From positions 1 through 56,532 of the forward strand of contig JAUCBJ010008552.1 of assembly GCA_032718475.1 (NCBI GenBank): a stretch of DNA of 56,532 nt. The letters run 5' to 3'. Source of the stretch: Nemertoderma westbladi. Its lineage: Eukaryota; Xenacoelomorpha; Nemertodermatida; Nemertodermatidae. The notes beneath the pieces were generated by a model. The model was not told where the DNA came from. It did no database searches and was given only the letters and a program-made list of their open reading frames with translations. The translations under genes and the position numbers were made by a program. Positions 1 to 9,566 of this stretch are shown here, one piece after another; the stretch's first letter is position 1; each line of letters opens with the position of its first letter.

Positions 1-1
1 T

Positions 2-280
2 CGTTATATCGAACCGCCAATGTCCCAGGAGCAACTTACGCGTGAATTGGACTATAGAAAATTCACTGCTCACTATACGCATCGTAATGGTACGTATATG
101 GACTTCTTGACTACTGGTCATCCTATTGATTTACACGACACCGACGATGTAGACACCGAAAGGGAAATGGTTGTATTTAAATATCATACCCAGCGGAGTC
201 GAAACGATAAATCGAGAATAGAACACGAGAACTCTATTCGAAATCAGCTCGAAAGAAAGGACGTGGAAGAAGGCTTGTAA
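2..280 (+). CDS. N-terminal module of the 3' ORF of element 1 (partial, no 5' end)
   Basis: The frame is open from the first bases of the window, so the start lies upstream. The internal ATG at 20 is not the true start, because the homologous ORF in element 2 begins about 120 bases earlier relative to it (20762). The protein is acidic and rich in charged residues, with a conserved segment containing RKFTAHYTHRNGTYMDF. It closely matches 20881-21170, but here the codon after KYHT is CAG whereas element 2 has TAG. The frame ends at a TAA (278-280), just where similarity to element 2 stops. I recognise no known domain. It is probably the N-terminal part of an element-encoded protein located after pol. 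Confidence 0.6.
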   Translation, partial: RYIEPPMSQEQLTRELDYRKFTAHYTHRNGTYMDFLTTGHPIDLHDTDDVDTEREMVVFKYHTQRSRNDKSRIEHENSIRNQLERKDVEEGL

Positions 281-1103
281 AGACAAATATAGGCGAACCA
301 CTGGAGAGGAGACATGTGTTAATGTCCAGGGTCCATAATGTGAATAGTTTTCCCCGGGGCACGGGTGCTCGCGGGCGGTATCCTTCGGGAGGCTGTAAAT
401 TTCTCTTCCTTCATCGTTTTCCTGTAATTATTGTGATCAGTGTCACAATTAAAAGACAAGAATGAATGATGACGTAACGGAAAGCTCGTCCATTGTGGTA
501 TCTTATGGATACTACCATATATCCTTCCTCCTCTTTACTCACTTTATCCCTCTATACATCGCTATTGAAAATACAACATACTTCCCCCCACCTTCTCTTC
601 CCAACGCGCTCGGAGCTTCGGGAAACGAACACTAAACCTCCCATCCCTTACTGTTTATTTGTATGCTAATATTGGTGTCCGCACCTCCTGTCCCTGTACC
701 ATTCTGTTGATATTTATGATATCAACTTTCACCATTGTTGTTGATTTGATTAGAAAATCAACCACTTCCTAATTTCCTCAAGTCCACAACCGTGATACAA
801 GGACTGAAAGGACACGCGGATAGTTGTGAACAACTGGTACCATTATGCGTCATAAATCTGGTTGTTCACCTCCCTCGATGATTGGAAATATAAATCTTAT
901 AATCTTATGTAGAACAACTGAAGCATTGAATTGGTTGTTCCCTCATCGCACTGGGGATAAATTCAGTTGGAGATAGTCCTCGAATGTTACAATCCTCCTA
1001 CTGAGATCGTATTTCGGAATATTTCTGAATACGACATAGGTCTTCCCCTGCTCTTTACCACTACCATCAATGGAAGACATATTAGGCATACGACTTTCGG
1101 AAT
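281..1103. other. non-coding stretch between shared module and zinc-knuckle ORF
   Basis: No open frame of note lies here and element 2 has nothing similar. A GTAAAG at 283 and a pyrimidine-rich stretch followed by ATTAG near 1083 could be splice sites of an intron joining the N-terminal module to the ORF at 1104. That is only a possibility. Otherwise I see only AT-rich unique sequence with a short GC-rich patch around 350-400. Confidence 0.35.
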
Positions 1104-2555
1104 ATGGAGAACATTCCATACCCCTTCGTTGATACTCAGCTGATTGCTCCTTGGGCCGAAGGCCGAGGTTTCTTTCGCACTATGTATGCCAATACACCCA
1201 GCGACATCACTAAGGTACAACGGACATCCATCGGACATCTTGCCTTTCAAGAATATGGATGGAATTTCAAAGTTGGAAATCCTACCAATTACCAGCAAGT
1301 ATATGGAGATCATTACTCTCGTTTATATTTTGATGGACCATTAACTGCACCTGGTGCCGTATATAGCTTTATGAGTGTTCCACTTCGCCCTTCCTTAGCT
1401 ATATACACGATCTTTGAAAACGCAGCACTTGCCGGTTGGCTAGCCGATGTGTGCAGTCGTACCATACGCGCTCACCCATTAATACTTGGAACTAAACTCG
1501 CCAAGTTAGACGAACACAATAAGTTCATACGTTTCGAATGTTTCCGGCGCTTTCTGACTCCGTTCCGTAACGTCGATAGTCAGTTCAAGGACCGCGCGCT
1601 GACCAAACTCAGTCTGAGAGACTCAGCTGCGGAGAAACTGAGTAGCGCTGGATTTGCCGTTTTTCAAGACGTTTGTATACAGAACCTACATTCATCCGTT
1701 ATACAAAGACCCCGAATATCTACAGGTTATTCTGTCGTGGAAATACAGACAGTGGGTCCACTTACGGAGACCGACGCACCCACTTCGTCTATACAGCTGG
1801 AGGATGAACCAGTATGCTTGGAATCAGAAGCGATTCAGCCTACAGCTTCCCGGAGCAGTGACAATGATTATGTCATAGAGTGGTATCAAGGTCCACAGCG
1901 TCTCACAGCGTACGATTATCGACACGCCAACTACGTTTCTCGAAAACGTTGTCGATTATGCGCATCGAGAGACCACTTCACTCCTCTAGACTCGAGCGTA
2001 CCTTGTTCCTATTTCCTCGAACAACCGATGATGGAAATATATTGTGCTTATTGCCGGCTTAATAACTCTCATATATTTGCCGTCTGCCCACAATTTATGA
2101 CTCAATGTCACTACTGTCAACTTAAAGGACATGAAAGTTACAATTGTCCCTTTAATCGCGATTTAGAGAGCGTAGACGAGATGATCACCCTGCGATACAT
2201 CCGAGCTTGGGAAGCGAACGCAGATTTACATTGCGAATCCCGACATCGCTATTACCCTGGACGAGCTTACGAGGGAGTTTACGCGTTCCATCCTTATCTA
2301 TTCGCGTCGATTGAACAGAAAACACGCGTACCAAGTTACGAGTTAATGAAGCGTGTTGGTGAGTGTATTTCCACCAAGTTTGTCAGGAAATACATTAGAA
2401 ACGTTAACCCTAATGATATAACCACATATCACCTGATCAATTTTATCCGTCAGGACCCTGAGTATGGCGACATCTTTGTGAACTCGCATCCTGAACTACA
2501 GGAAATATCTCGGCGACCATATGAATATCGAACCCGAGCTGGAGAGAACTATTAA
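1104..2555 (+). CDS. unclassified zinc-knuckle protein of LTR element 1
   Basis: This is an intact 483-residue ORF starting at an ATG 19 bases after an in-frame stop. A cluster of zinc-binding motifs occupies roughly residues 283-348. The last, CHYCQLKGHESYNC, is a perfect C-x2-C-x4-H-x4-C retroviral-type knuckle. The one before it (CAYCRLNNSHIFAVC) is a near match, and the first cysteine pair starts at residue 283. The N-terminal 200 residues and the region after the knuckles match no family I recognise. Such knuckles bind nucleic acid in Gag proteins. The ORF lies 3' in the element, where an envelope would be, and is followed by the basic ORF in another frame. It has no signal peptide or membrane segment, so it is not envelope-like. 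It could be a second Gag-like protein or a captured gene. Confidence 0.7.
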   Translation: MENIPYPFVDTQLIAPWAEGRGFFRTMYANTPSDITKVQRTSIGHLAFQEYGWNFKVGNPTNYQQVYGDHYSRLYFDGPLTAPGAVYSFMSVPLRPSLAIYTIFENAALAGWLADVCSRTIRAHPLILGTKLAKLDEHNKFIRFECFRRFLTPFRNVDSQFKDRALTKLSLRDSAAEKLSSAGFAVFQDVCIQNLHSSVIQRPRISTGYSVVEIQTVGPLTETDAPTSSIQLEDEPVCLESEAIQPTASRSSDNDYVIEWYQGPQRLTAYDYRHANYVSRKRCRLCASRDHFTPLDSSVPCSYFLEQPMMEIYCAYCRLNNSHIFAVCPQFMTQCHYCQLKGHESYNCPFNRDLESVDEMITLRYIRAWEANADLHCESRHRYYPGRAYEGVYAFHPYLFASIEQKTRVPSYELMKRVGECISTKFVRKYIRNVNPNDITTYHLINFIRQDPEYGDIFVNSHPELQEISRRPYEYRTRAGENY

Positions 2556-2871
2556 ACCGAGAAAGTTCCTCACCACTCACGGTCCACCCACCGCTAGTGT
2601 CCAGACGACCCATCAAGGACCCGTAGGAGCTACTGTCCTGAGACGCGCCCTCAAGGCCGTTAGACCTCGCTCTCCTGAAGTTGATATTAATCAACCAGGT
2701 ACTTCGACCGGCGGGTATACCGATCGTAACCCTACACCTTCTGATGCAATTGTATTGCACCCTTCGCCTCGGAGCTACAGCCCTCCTCATAAAGTGGCTC
2801 GCCCCAAAGAGAAAAGGACTCTTGCTGGCCTCGGGAAACTGCGTAAACGCCGTCCGCGTAAGAAAGACTAA
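2521..2871 (+). CDS. basic C-terminal module of the 3' ORF (element 1)
   Basis: This frame overlaps the end of the zinc-knuckle ORF by 35 bases in a different frame; it is open from 2482. It encodes about 116 residues that are Pro/Ser-rich and end in a strongly basic tail (KLRKRRPRKKD). The same module closes element 2 (about 21960-22312), with most residues conserved. Conservation between two diverged copies indicates real coding. The tail resembles a nuclear-localisation or nucleic-acid-binding sequence; that is an inference from composition. It may be reached by frameshifting, splicing or separate initiation at the ATG at 2521. Confidence 0.65.
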   Translation: MNIEPELERTIKPRKFLTTHGPPTASVQTTHQGPVGATVLRRALKAVRPRSPEVDINQPGTSTGGYTDRNPTPSDAIVLHPSPRSYSPPHKVARPKEKRTLAGLGKLRKRRPRKKD

Positions 2872-2949
2872 CTGTTTAGAGTATCTTTAGGTTTTAGAAA
2901 CTGTGATTTTTGTATTTTATAGACTGAAAATCCCATTTTCTGGGAGCGG

Positions 2950-4180
2950 TGTAAAAGCCTTTGCTGAATTGCCCCGTTATTTTTATTATATTTTACATTA
3001 AAATACTCTGTAGTTGATTTAATAGGTGTAAGAGACTGTATTATTGCTGTATCGATGTTTTTTAGAGGATCTAAGAGCTATTTCCTCCGTATGTGTACTG
3101 TGGAAGGCATAGTTGATGATTCTATGGCAATTCCGTGACGCAAAAGGTGATAGCTACTCTTGAACAGTAGTTACTATGACGACAGTTAACAGCTGATATT
3201 CATACGTGTTGATTTTCTTTGTTCTACGGCATCTCTCAGTTCAGTCAGCCAATCAGAGCATTTTTATGGCTCTTGTAGAGAAATTTCCTAGAAATCAGGC
3301 AATGCTTTATGTGCAGTGTTTACATTCTGTCCTGAGCCAGGAGAGAGCGGCTTGGAAACATTTTGTGCTTTTCTGTTTTAGTCTAACACTAGTAGGCTTA
3401 ATTATAAGGACATATATCCGTTATCTGATGTCTGATCACTGATGAACTGATTTAATATCTCAACTAACCAAACGAATCTGCATGTACCATTCACACTGGA
3501 CTTTTATATTGTTATACTGCTATTTACTGTCGGTTCTTCATAATATGGTTGATGAATTATTATATTTGGAATAACGATAAATAACCCCGAAACCCCAATA
3601 TTCTTGATATACCGAAGGTAAGAGAGAAAGGTTACATATAACGATTGTGACTTATGTTAAAGTGGTTTGAAGTGAATCTAATGTTATTTGATAGACCCTA
3701 CATGAGTCGGTCCGTGTTCCTTTTATATGTGACTAAAATCAGTGAAGATCGGCAGATTAGTGTGCAGTATTGTGCAGCATTGTGTATGAGTAAGACTGAT
3801 AACGAAGCATTTCCTAAAGAATGCGCCATATATGTGAATTATAACTAAGCCATATCGTTGTGAGTAGTTTAAGTCATAACTCTGTTTATATAGATAGAGC
3901 GCCACGTCCTAAAGGAACTGTTAATATTCCCCGAAGGTGAATAATATTGTCAGAGATTATATAATACTGTCAGTCGAATAATACATTAAGCTTACATAGC
4001 AATAAGATTAAGCCGTCGAACCCAATCTCCCGGGTATATCCAGCGGGTGAATGATCGCGCACAGATTGGTTTCGACTAGTGTAGTGAATAAAATACTTGT
4101 CATAGGCTAAAAGTGATTTATTATCTAGAAGACATCCTAATTTGGCGGGTTAAACTGCCAAAGGTCTGAAAGCGCGAACA
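2950..4180 (+). repeat. 3' LTR of element 1
   Basis: It starts TGTAAAAGCC right after a purine tract (gggagcgg) and ends GCGCGAACA. Long stretches align with the 1199-bp LTRs of element 2, for example the CCAATCAGAGC segment and the AAAGGAACTGTTAATATT segment. It lacks the triple GCGGA...TCCGC hairpin array seen at the start of element 2's LTRs. A TATA-like ttttatatgtg near 3720 sits where element 2 has its TATA box. Just 3' of it is coding sequence of a MULE transposase. Confidence 0.8.
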
Positions 4181-5045
4181 GGAAAACCATTCCAGTTAAG
4201 TTTGTAGGTAGCATCCGTACATAAGTTGTCGTCTGGGCGAGCTTTGGCAAAACGAACCAACCGTTTACAAGTGAAAATAATTCGGAATAATCCAAAGTCC
4301 GCGTCGATTACACGGGCAACTAGCAGCTCATCCTCAGAAACGTGAAGAATTTCGCGTCTTTGTTAAGCAATATGCCTCCAACTCACCATAGTTAACTATA
4401 GGAGGATTAACCAAATGTTTATAGCGGTATAAGAAATTACGCAGTTTAACTATATCCCTGTATCCAGTTGTATACCTCGCTCCCCCAATTTACGACTAAT
4501 TTGAGCTGGTTTCGTAAATCCATCGGTGTAAAGCGATATAATGGCAGTCTTCGTAGATTCGGATAGCGCGCCGAGTTCGACGTCATGGTTATGTTCGGCA
4601 TTGGACTTAAATAGTTCGCATTCAGAACTGTTAGGGGCTACGAGCAGATAACACACTTTTGGACATTTCTCCGTGTATTTTCTACGGTTCATTGGGCAGT
4701 GATAAGTAATCCTGGTGGAACCATCTTTCAAATATTTATTCTCTTTGAAACGGACATCATTTTCTTTCTCAAGATAATGCTTACCTTGGGAAACGTCTGA
4801 GAATGTACGAATCCGTATATACCCTTTATTGGACGAACCTCTTGGCCGTCCGATCCTTTGGGCTAAAAACGGGTCGTTGTTTTCGCTACCATTGTGACTA
4901 CCGGTATCAAACGGTAATGGGGTATAACATGTATAAGTACTGAAGTAGTTTTTTCGAGTACGGATGAGTTTATGAACTGATCTGTGCTGTTGGAAGTAGT
5001 GGTGCCGCTATCCGTAACACTACTCAGACAGTAGTCATGATCCAT
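4181..5045 (-). pseudogene. MULE (Mutator-like) transposase, truncated by element 1
   Basis: On the minus strand a long frame from about 5030 down to 4450 encodes a zinc-binding DNA-recognition domain of the FLYWCH/WRKY-GCM type found in MULE proteins. It has CPMNRRKYTEKC and ends in AEHNHD, preceded by an RIGRPRG AT-hook-like motif. After a stop near 4450 a second stretch resumes in another frame. It ends in DDNLCTDATYKLNWNGF, which contains the first catalytic aspartate region of MULE transposases (D-x-TYKLNW-x-GFPV). The sequence stops inside the GFP codons exactly at the outer edge of the LTR, so the LTR element landed in the transposase. The rest of the catalytic domain would lie beyond position 1. 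It was probably inactive before the hit, because of the stop and frameshift. Confidence 0.75.
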
Positions 5046-5458
5046 TATTGATTATAAAACTAATACAGTAATAGGCCTAAATTATGTGAAAGGTATATCC
5101 ACATTTTCCACAATCCTGCAATCCAGTTTGGCCTATCAATCTGTCAATTATTTAAAATTTATTAGCACAACCGGTAGGCCTACCATTACCGTATTTAAAT
5201 GGTAGGCTACACAGTAGGCCTATAGCAGTACCGGTGCCGGTACCGGTACTAAAATACAGAAATACCTGCTTTATACCTACATCTGTACATACAATACAGC
5301 AAAATAGTGCTATATATACTAATACCGGTACTGATAGCCTGAGAGAACAGCAGTAGAGAAACCGGTTGCATGGAACCTAACATTAGACTTTTGGAGGACA
5401 TAAAAAATCAAAAAAAGGACAAAAAAAGGATTTAAACGGACAATAAAAATTATTGCGT
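5046..5458. other. intergenic, palindrome-rich AT sequence
   Basis: I see no gene. It holds three AGGCCTA motifs and a short cluster of ACCGGT palindromes (about 5226-5250), then A-rich sequence up to the repeat that starts near 5459. Confidence 0.5.
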
Positions 5459-5560
5459 ACGGAAGCCCACAAATGTCAAGGACAAAACATTAATAAAACT
5501 TGGACGCAATTAAATAAATTTCATACAAAGCCATAGAAAGCATGCCATTTCAAAATTCAT
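5459..5560 (-). repeat. interspersed repeat carrying the empty target site of element 2
   Basis: The reverse complement matches the sequences flanking element 2 on both sides: 11813-11855 on the left and 23590-23648 on the right, with about one mismatch. Here the two flanks are contiguous and the 5-bp target ATTTA is present once. It adjoins a minisatellite (5561-5885), a short version of which also adjoins the left flank of element 2. So this is a copy of the same repeat without the LTR insertion. Confidence 0.85.
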
Positions 5561-5885
5561 CAGGGCGTTTTACCCTGAGGGCATTTTGCCCTGAGGGCAT
5601 TTTGCCCTGAGGGTGTTTTGTCCTGAGGGCGTTTTGCCCTGAGGGCATTTTGCCCTGAGGGCATTTTGCCCTGAGGGCGTTTTGCCCTGAGGGCATTTTG
5701 CCCTGAGGGCGCTTTGCCCTGAGGCGTTTTGCCCTGAGGGCGTTTTGCCCTGAGGGCATTTTGCCCTGAGGGCATTTTGCCCTGAGGGCGTTTTGCCCTG
5801 AGGGCATTTTGCCCTGAGGGCGTTTTGCCCTGAGGGCATTTTTGCCCTGAGGGCGTTTTGCCCTGAGGGCATTTTGCCCTGAGGG
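5561..5885. repeat. 16-bp minisatellite, about 20 copies
   Basis: The tandem unit is GCRTTTTGCCCTGAGG, with R alternating between G and A. A few units have single-base changes or indels. Because 16 is not a multiple of 3, open frames run through it in all three minus-strand frames (PSGQNALRAK-like peptides). These are by-products and not genes. A short version with two to three units in the opposite orientation lies at 11776-11815. Confidence 0.95.
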
Positions 5886-5947
5886 AGTTTATAGGCCTAA
5901 ATGTATATGACAACTGGTCAGTCTGCTGCTACCTTGACCAGGAAGAA

Positions 5948-5983
5948 CAAGGCCACCTATAATACTTATTATAGGTGGCCTTG
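5948..5983. repeat. 36-bp palindrome, 17-bp perfect arms
   Basis: The arms are CAAGGCCACCTATAATA and its exact complement, separated by two bases. It could extrude as a cruciform or mark joined ends of a lost element. It lies 62 bases past the minisatellite. Confidence 0.9.
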
Positions 5984-6042
5984 AGGAAGAATACCAGTAT
6001 GGCACTGTCCTACAGTCCTATAGGGTAAAGTCCGGGGTGACC

Positions 6043-6060
6043 GAATCCGCTAGCGGATTC
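6043..6060. repeat. 18-bp perfect palindrome
   Basis: GAATCCGCTAGCGGATTC is fully self-complementary. It is flanked by GC-richer sequence unlike the surrounding AT-rich DNA. It could be a recombination junction of transposon ends; no function is evident. Confidence 0.85.
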
Positions 6061-6288
6061 TGGCCCCTCTCCACAGATTCAGTCCCCCCTTTAAATTATC
6101 ATTTTACAGTATACAGTCAGGCTGTGCTAAACTGCAGTACAGGTACTGTAGTAGCCTACTGCTTTAAATTATCAGTATCAATATCAGCCTCCCCGGTTCT
6201 GTCGCGTTTCGGCAACTGAACAATTACGTTTCACCAACTGCTATAGTTGTGTTTCGGCAACTCGTAGTTGCATTTCGGCGAACTGCAG

Positions 6289-6870
6289 TCGCGTTTCGGC
6301 AACTAGGTCACATACCCTCGTATGTAATGAATGAAACTGTGACTTCACTCATTATGTAAGTAAATTATAAATGGTGACAATTTTAAGTTAGTTATAGTTA
6401 TTGATGGCAGAATTGTTAACTGTTTGAGTTAGTAAGTTAATTTTAAATATTTGGAACTGGAGTCTGTCTATTTGAATTACAAATCCCGTTTACAATTTCA
6501 TTCAGAAATGAAACTGAACAAAACCTAACATATTTTGTTGCTTGTTAAAGGGGCCTAATGATGCTCACTCAGGCTTACCAGTACAATAATTACGTTTATA
6601 AGGGGATATAGACTTCCACTCTGATTTTATGGATCAGACATAATAACAATAATATTCGTTTATTGCTGGTTTTGTGTAGGCCTGCGGTAATAATCAGTAG
6701 TGTTGGAGTAGGCGTGGGTAAACTAATGTCGAACGAAAATGAATAACGGGAAACGTGAAGCCAAGGTAATAAATCATACTGATTTGCTCTGCCCTATGTT
6801 GATACAATGCGATGATGACGTTGGGCTCAACGCAGGTTCTAACGCTATACTATTAGTTGCCGAAACGCGA
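6289..6870. mobile_element. MITE-like element with 17-bp terminal inverted repeats
   Basis: The left end TCGCGTTTCGGCAACTA (6289-6305) is the exact reverse complement of 6854-6870. The interior of about 580 bp has no coding capacity. Four related copies of the GTTTCGGCAACT core lie just outside the left end (about 6203-6280), so terminal motifs are iterated there. No target duplication is obvious. A non-autonomous DNA transposon is the simplest reading. Confidence 0.55.
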
Positions 6871-6922
6871 TAACACACCCCCCCCCCTTCCGGACCATAT
6901 ATGCTAGTGGATTTGAATACCA

Positions 6923-6941
6923 CCCCCCCCCCCCCCCCCCC
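6923..6941 (+). repeat. poly(C) tract
   Basis: There are 19 consecutive C, with a shorter C run at about 6877-6887. It lies just upstream of the HECT pseudogene. Confidence 0.9.
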
Positions 6942-7106
6942 GAAAATATTATTTGTAAAATCTTTTACATTTGGTAATTTGTTTCAAAAATGGCGTTACG
7001 TAATCTGTGAACAGTCCGTGAAGGAGGTAGGCCTACTAAATTCAGTAATAATAAAGCAGCAGGTCTACAGTTATCTATTGCATTGTCTTACAGTAGTAGT
7101 GTACCA

Positions 7107-8788
7107 ATGACAATGTTTTGCCGGACATGTGGATTTCAGCCTGCGGAAGGCGACAATTACTGCTTCAAGTGTGGAAACGTAATCACATCATACTCTGTTA
7201 TTTCTGATGTGCCAGTAATTGGGTCGTCGATATCCACACCAGCACCAGCAACCAAGCTTAGAGAAACATAACTGTCTACCAGTAGTGGAAGTGTTGAGAA
7301 TCCAAGTAAATCTAGAGTTTTATCATTCAATGAATACCGAGTCAGTAAGGGGAAAGAATGGAAGACAAAGGTGTCAACTCCCAAATCAGTGTCTAAACCA
7401 GAGGCCGTTGTTGATATGAATATAGGTATGCTTCGCTGGAACAATGGTGATGCCAAATATAAACCTATTTGGGGAAAAAGAGTTAATGTGAGAGTAAGCG
7501 AAGCAGCTAAATATACCAATATACTTCCACTCGCTTTAGATACATGGAAAGCATACTACCCTGATGACTATGAGAGTGACGAGGAGTACCAACTATCTTA
7601 TGATAGTGGACGGTTAGCTGAATATTTGCCTGGGACGCAAAAGGAATTCACTCTCAGGGGTTATAAAGATGGTACAGGGAAACAATATAAGAGAATCACA
7701 CTGTATTTACTCTCAACTCTTGATGACCCTACAGCAAATGCCAGTAGCTGCGAGCGCGAGGTTTCTCGACCAAGAAGGAAACGAGTCAAGATTGATCGAA
7801 ATAGTGAAGAAATTCCAGAAATAGTAATTAATTATGAAAGTGTGGGAACTTCGTGCGAGCCACCCTTCATTTCCGTTTCCGATGACTTTCAGGATCAATT
7901 GTCTTGTCTTGAGTATCTCGTTCCTTTACCAACAACTTTTTTATCAGTTTCGGAACTCATTCATCATTTATCAACTTTTGTTGATGATTCAGGCCAATTC
8001 TTTTTAACTGTTAGGAGAGGAGCTCCAATTAGACGTGTTTTAAGTTTATGGAGTCGTGAAAGTACGAAATGTTCGCCGACAAAAAAATTAATAGTAAAGA
8101 TGGTAGGAGAGGATGGAATAGACACTGGAGCCATGGCGAAAGAATTTTTAGAAACGGCTATTACTGGAATTGCGAGCTCTATATTAATGAGTTCTGTAAA
8201 GGTTTAGAGTTATTCGGCTTATGGTCTCTAGTAAAGGATAATAAACAAGTATGTGAAGAATTGTTCATTCTTCCCCATTCCGAGAGCAGTGTTAGCGCGA
8301 ATTATATTGTATCGATATTGCGCCCTCAGTACTCTGAAAGCTCTACAAGGAAAATTCGTGAAGAAGCATTGATTGACTATTTCCAAGACTTTCTGATGTC
8401 GTTAGAGGATTCGACAATATCTGGTTATTCTGAAATCTTAGCAAATTACAGTGAAGGGGAGTATTCTGATGAATATACGAAGCCTGATTTATCACCAAGT
8501 GGTGTTCTAGGGTGGCTTACAGGCCAGAAACATGTACCATTAACTACGGAGTATTTCTACATTACAGTGGCATTCAATCATGATTGCCTCATAGATAATC
8601 CCCAGCATAGTATTTGCTTCCCAGTTGTGGGCGCTTGTGCTCGAATCATAACTTTCCCTGTTTCGCACATGATAAGGCAAGATTATTTTAATAAACTTCT
8701 CCTGTTGGCATTTTGCAAAGGTCAAACATTTGCGTTACATTGGCTGAGTTGTTATATAGTAACTGCTGTTGTTATTGTGTCCCTTTAG
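7107..8788 (+). pseudogene. zinc-ribbon/HECT-domain protein (G2E3-like), broken
   Basis: The likely ATG is at 7107, preceded by a splice-acceptor-like TTGTCTTACAG. The N-terminus has a zinc ribbon, CRTCGFQPAEGDNYCFKC (C-x2-C-x10-C-x2-C). After an in-frame TAA at 7269-7271 the same frame resumes with a ubiquitin-like/PB1-like stretch and then the start of a HECT domain (VRRGAPIRRVL, VGEDGIDTGAMAKEF). At about 8160 the frame changes and the N-lobe core is missing. The HECT C-lobe then follows in another frame (GVLGWLTGQKHVPL, CFPVVGACARIITFPVSH), including a cysteine where the catalytic thiol is expected. Intact relatives transfer ubiquitin to substrates. The stop, the frameshift and the missing N-lobe segment make this copy non-functional. 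I place it in the family from memory of HECT motifs. Confidence 0.75.
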
Positions 8789-9566
8789 TTGTATTAGCAG
8801 TATTTCAGTTATTACTGTAGTTGTGTTACTTTAATTCTTAGATGTGTTATTATAGTTGTTGGATTTTAAATATTTGAATGGTTTTGTTAAAAAATTTTCA
8901 AAGTTTCTCTCGCCTTAAAATTAATTTTTTTAAGAATAATACAATGTTATATAAAAGTTTGTACCGGTCTCCCGCCTTATAAAGTCACCCGGCGCATAAA
9001 GTTATTCATTTTGCATTGTTTTTTTGCTGTTTTTTTGTTTTGCATCCAATATTGGTTTATGTAGTTATGCGGCTCTCCAGTTACGTAATAAATATTCGAG
9101 AACTCTAAATTATTTAATAAATCCCCCCCCCCCTCGTCTCATGAACACATATCTATCCTTCTACTATAATAATATATTGGAAATATCAATTATAAACCAT
9201 GATTACCATTTATTATAAGGTAACTTGGAGAAACCTCCGGGCTCCGGCCCCGGATGACATTTTAGCTCTGGTGCATCCCTAGTTGATAGAGGTGGAATAA
9301 AACTTTTATAATATTATAATACTAAAATAAATCACCAAGGTAATATACAGTATCTAATAAACTCAAAATAATTGATTGTGATTCACTTGCTACTTGCTTA
9401 TAATCCAACAAGATGAACCATTTTTTTATTTACTGAAGTTTGTGGCGTGGCTGCTCCTACTGATTGCGGTTAAAATAAATAAGAACATACCAAATTAAGT
9501 TTAAAGAAGTTATAATAATAGTACCGGTACTAGTTTATACCATGGTTCGTAAATATTATTCCTAGT
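8789..9566. other. no gene seen
   Basis: This is AT-rich intergenic DNA with a short C run near 9123 and one ACCGGTACTAG palindromic patch near 9520. I see no coding or structural signal. Confidence 0.5.

Larger units (their letters stand above)
1..4180 (+). mobile_element. LTR retrotransposon element 1, 3' part only
   Basis: This is the 3' portion of an LTR element; its 5' part lies outside the window. It contains an N-terminal ORF fragment (2-280), a non-coding stretch, a zinc-knuckle ORF (1104-2555), a basic ORF (2521-2871), a short purine-rich tract and a 3' LTR (2950-4180). The ends of the coding part and the LTR are homologous to element 2 (11856-23589), which supports the assignment. 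Homology is strong in the N-terminal coding module but clearly weaker in the LTR, so the two are different subfamilies or recombinants. The LTR starts TG and ends CA, and the bases just after it (ggaaa, 4181-4185) should be the target duplication. That cannot be tested because the other end is missing. Confidence 0.8.

Noticed and set aside
5550-5913. Three long overlapping minus-strand frames through the minisatellite (PSGQNALRAK-type repeats)
   Set aside because: They arise because a 16-bp unit without stops shifts frame each repeat; no start context or homology supports a protein.
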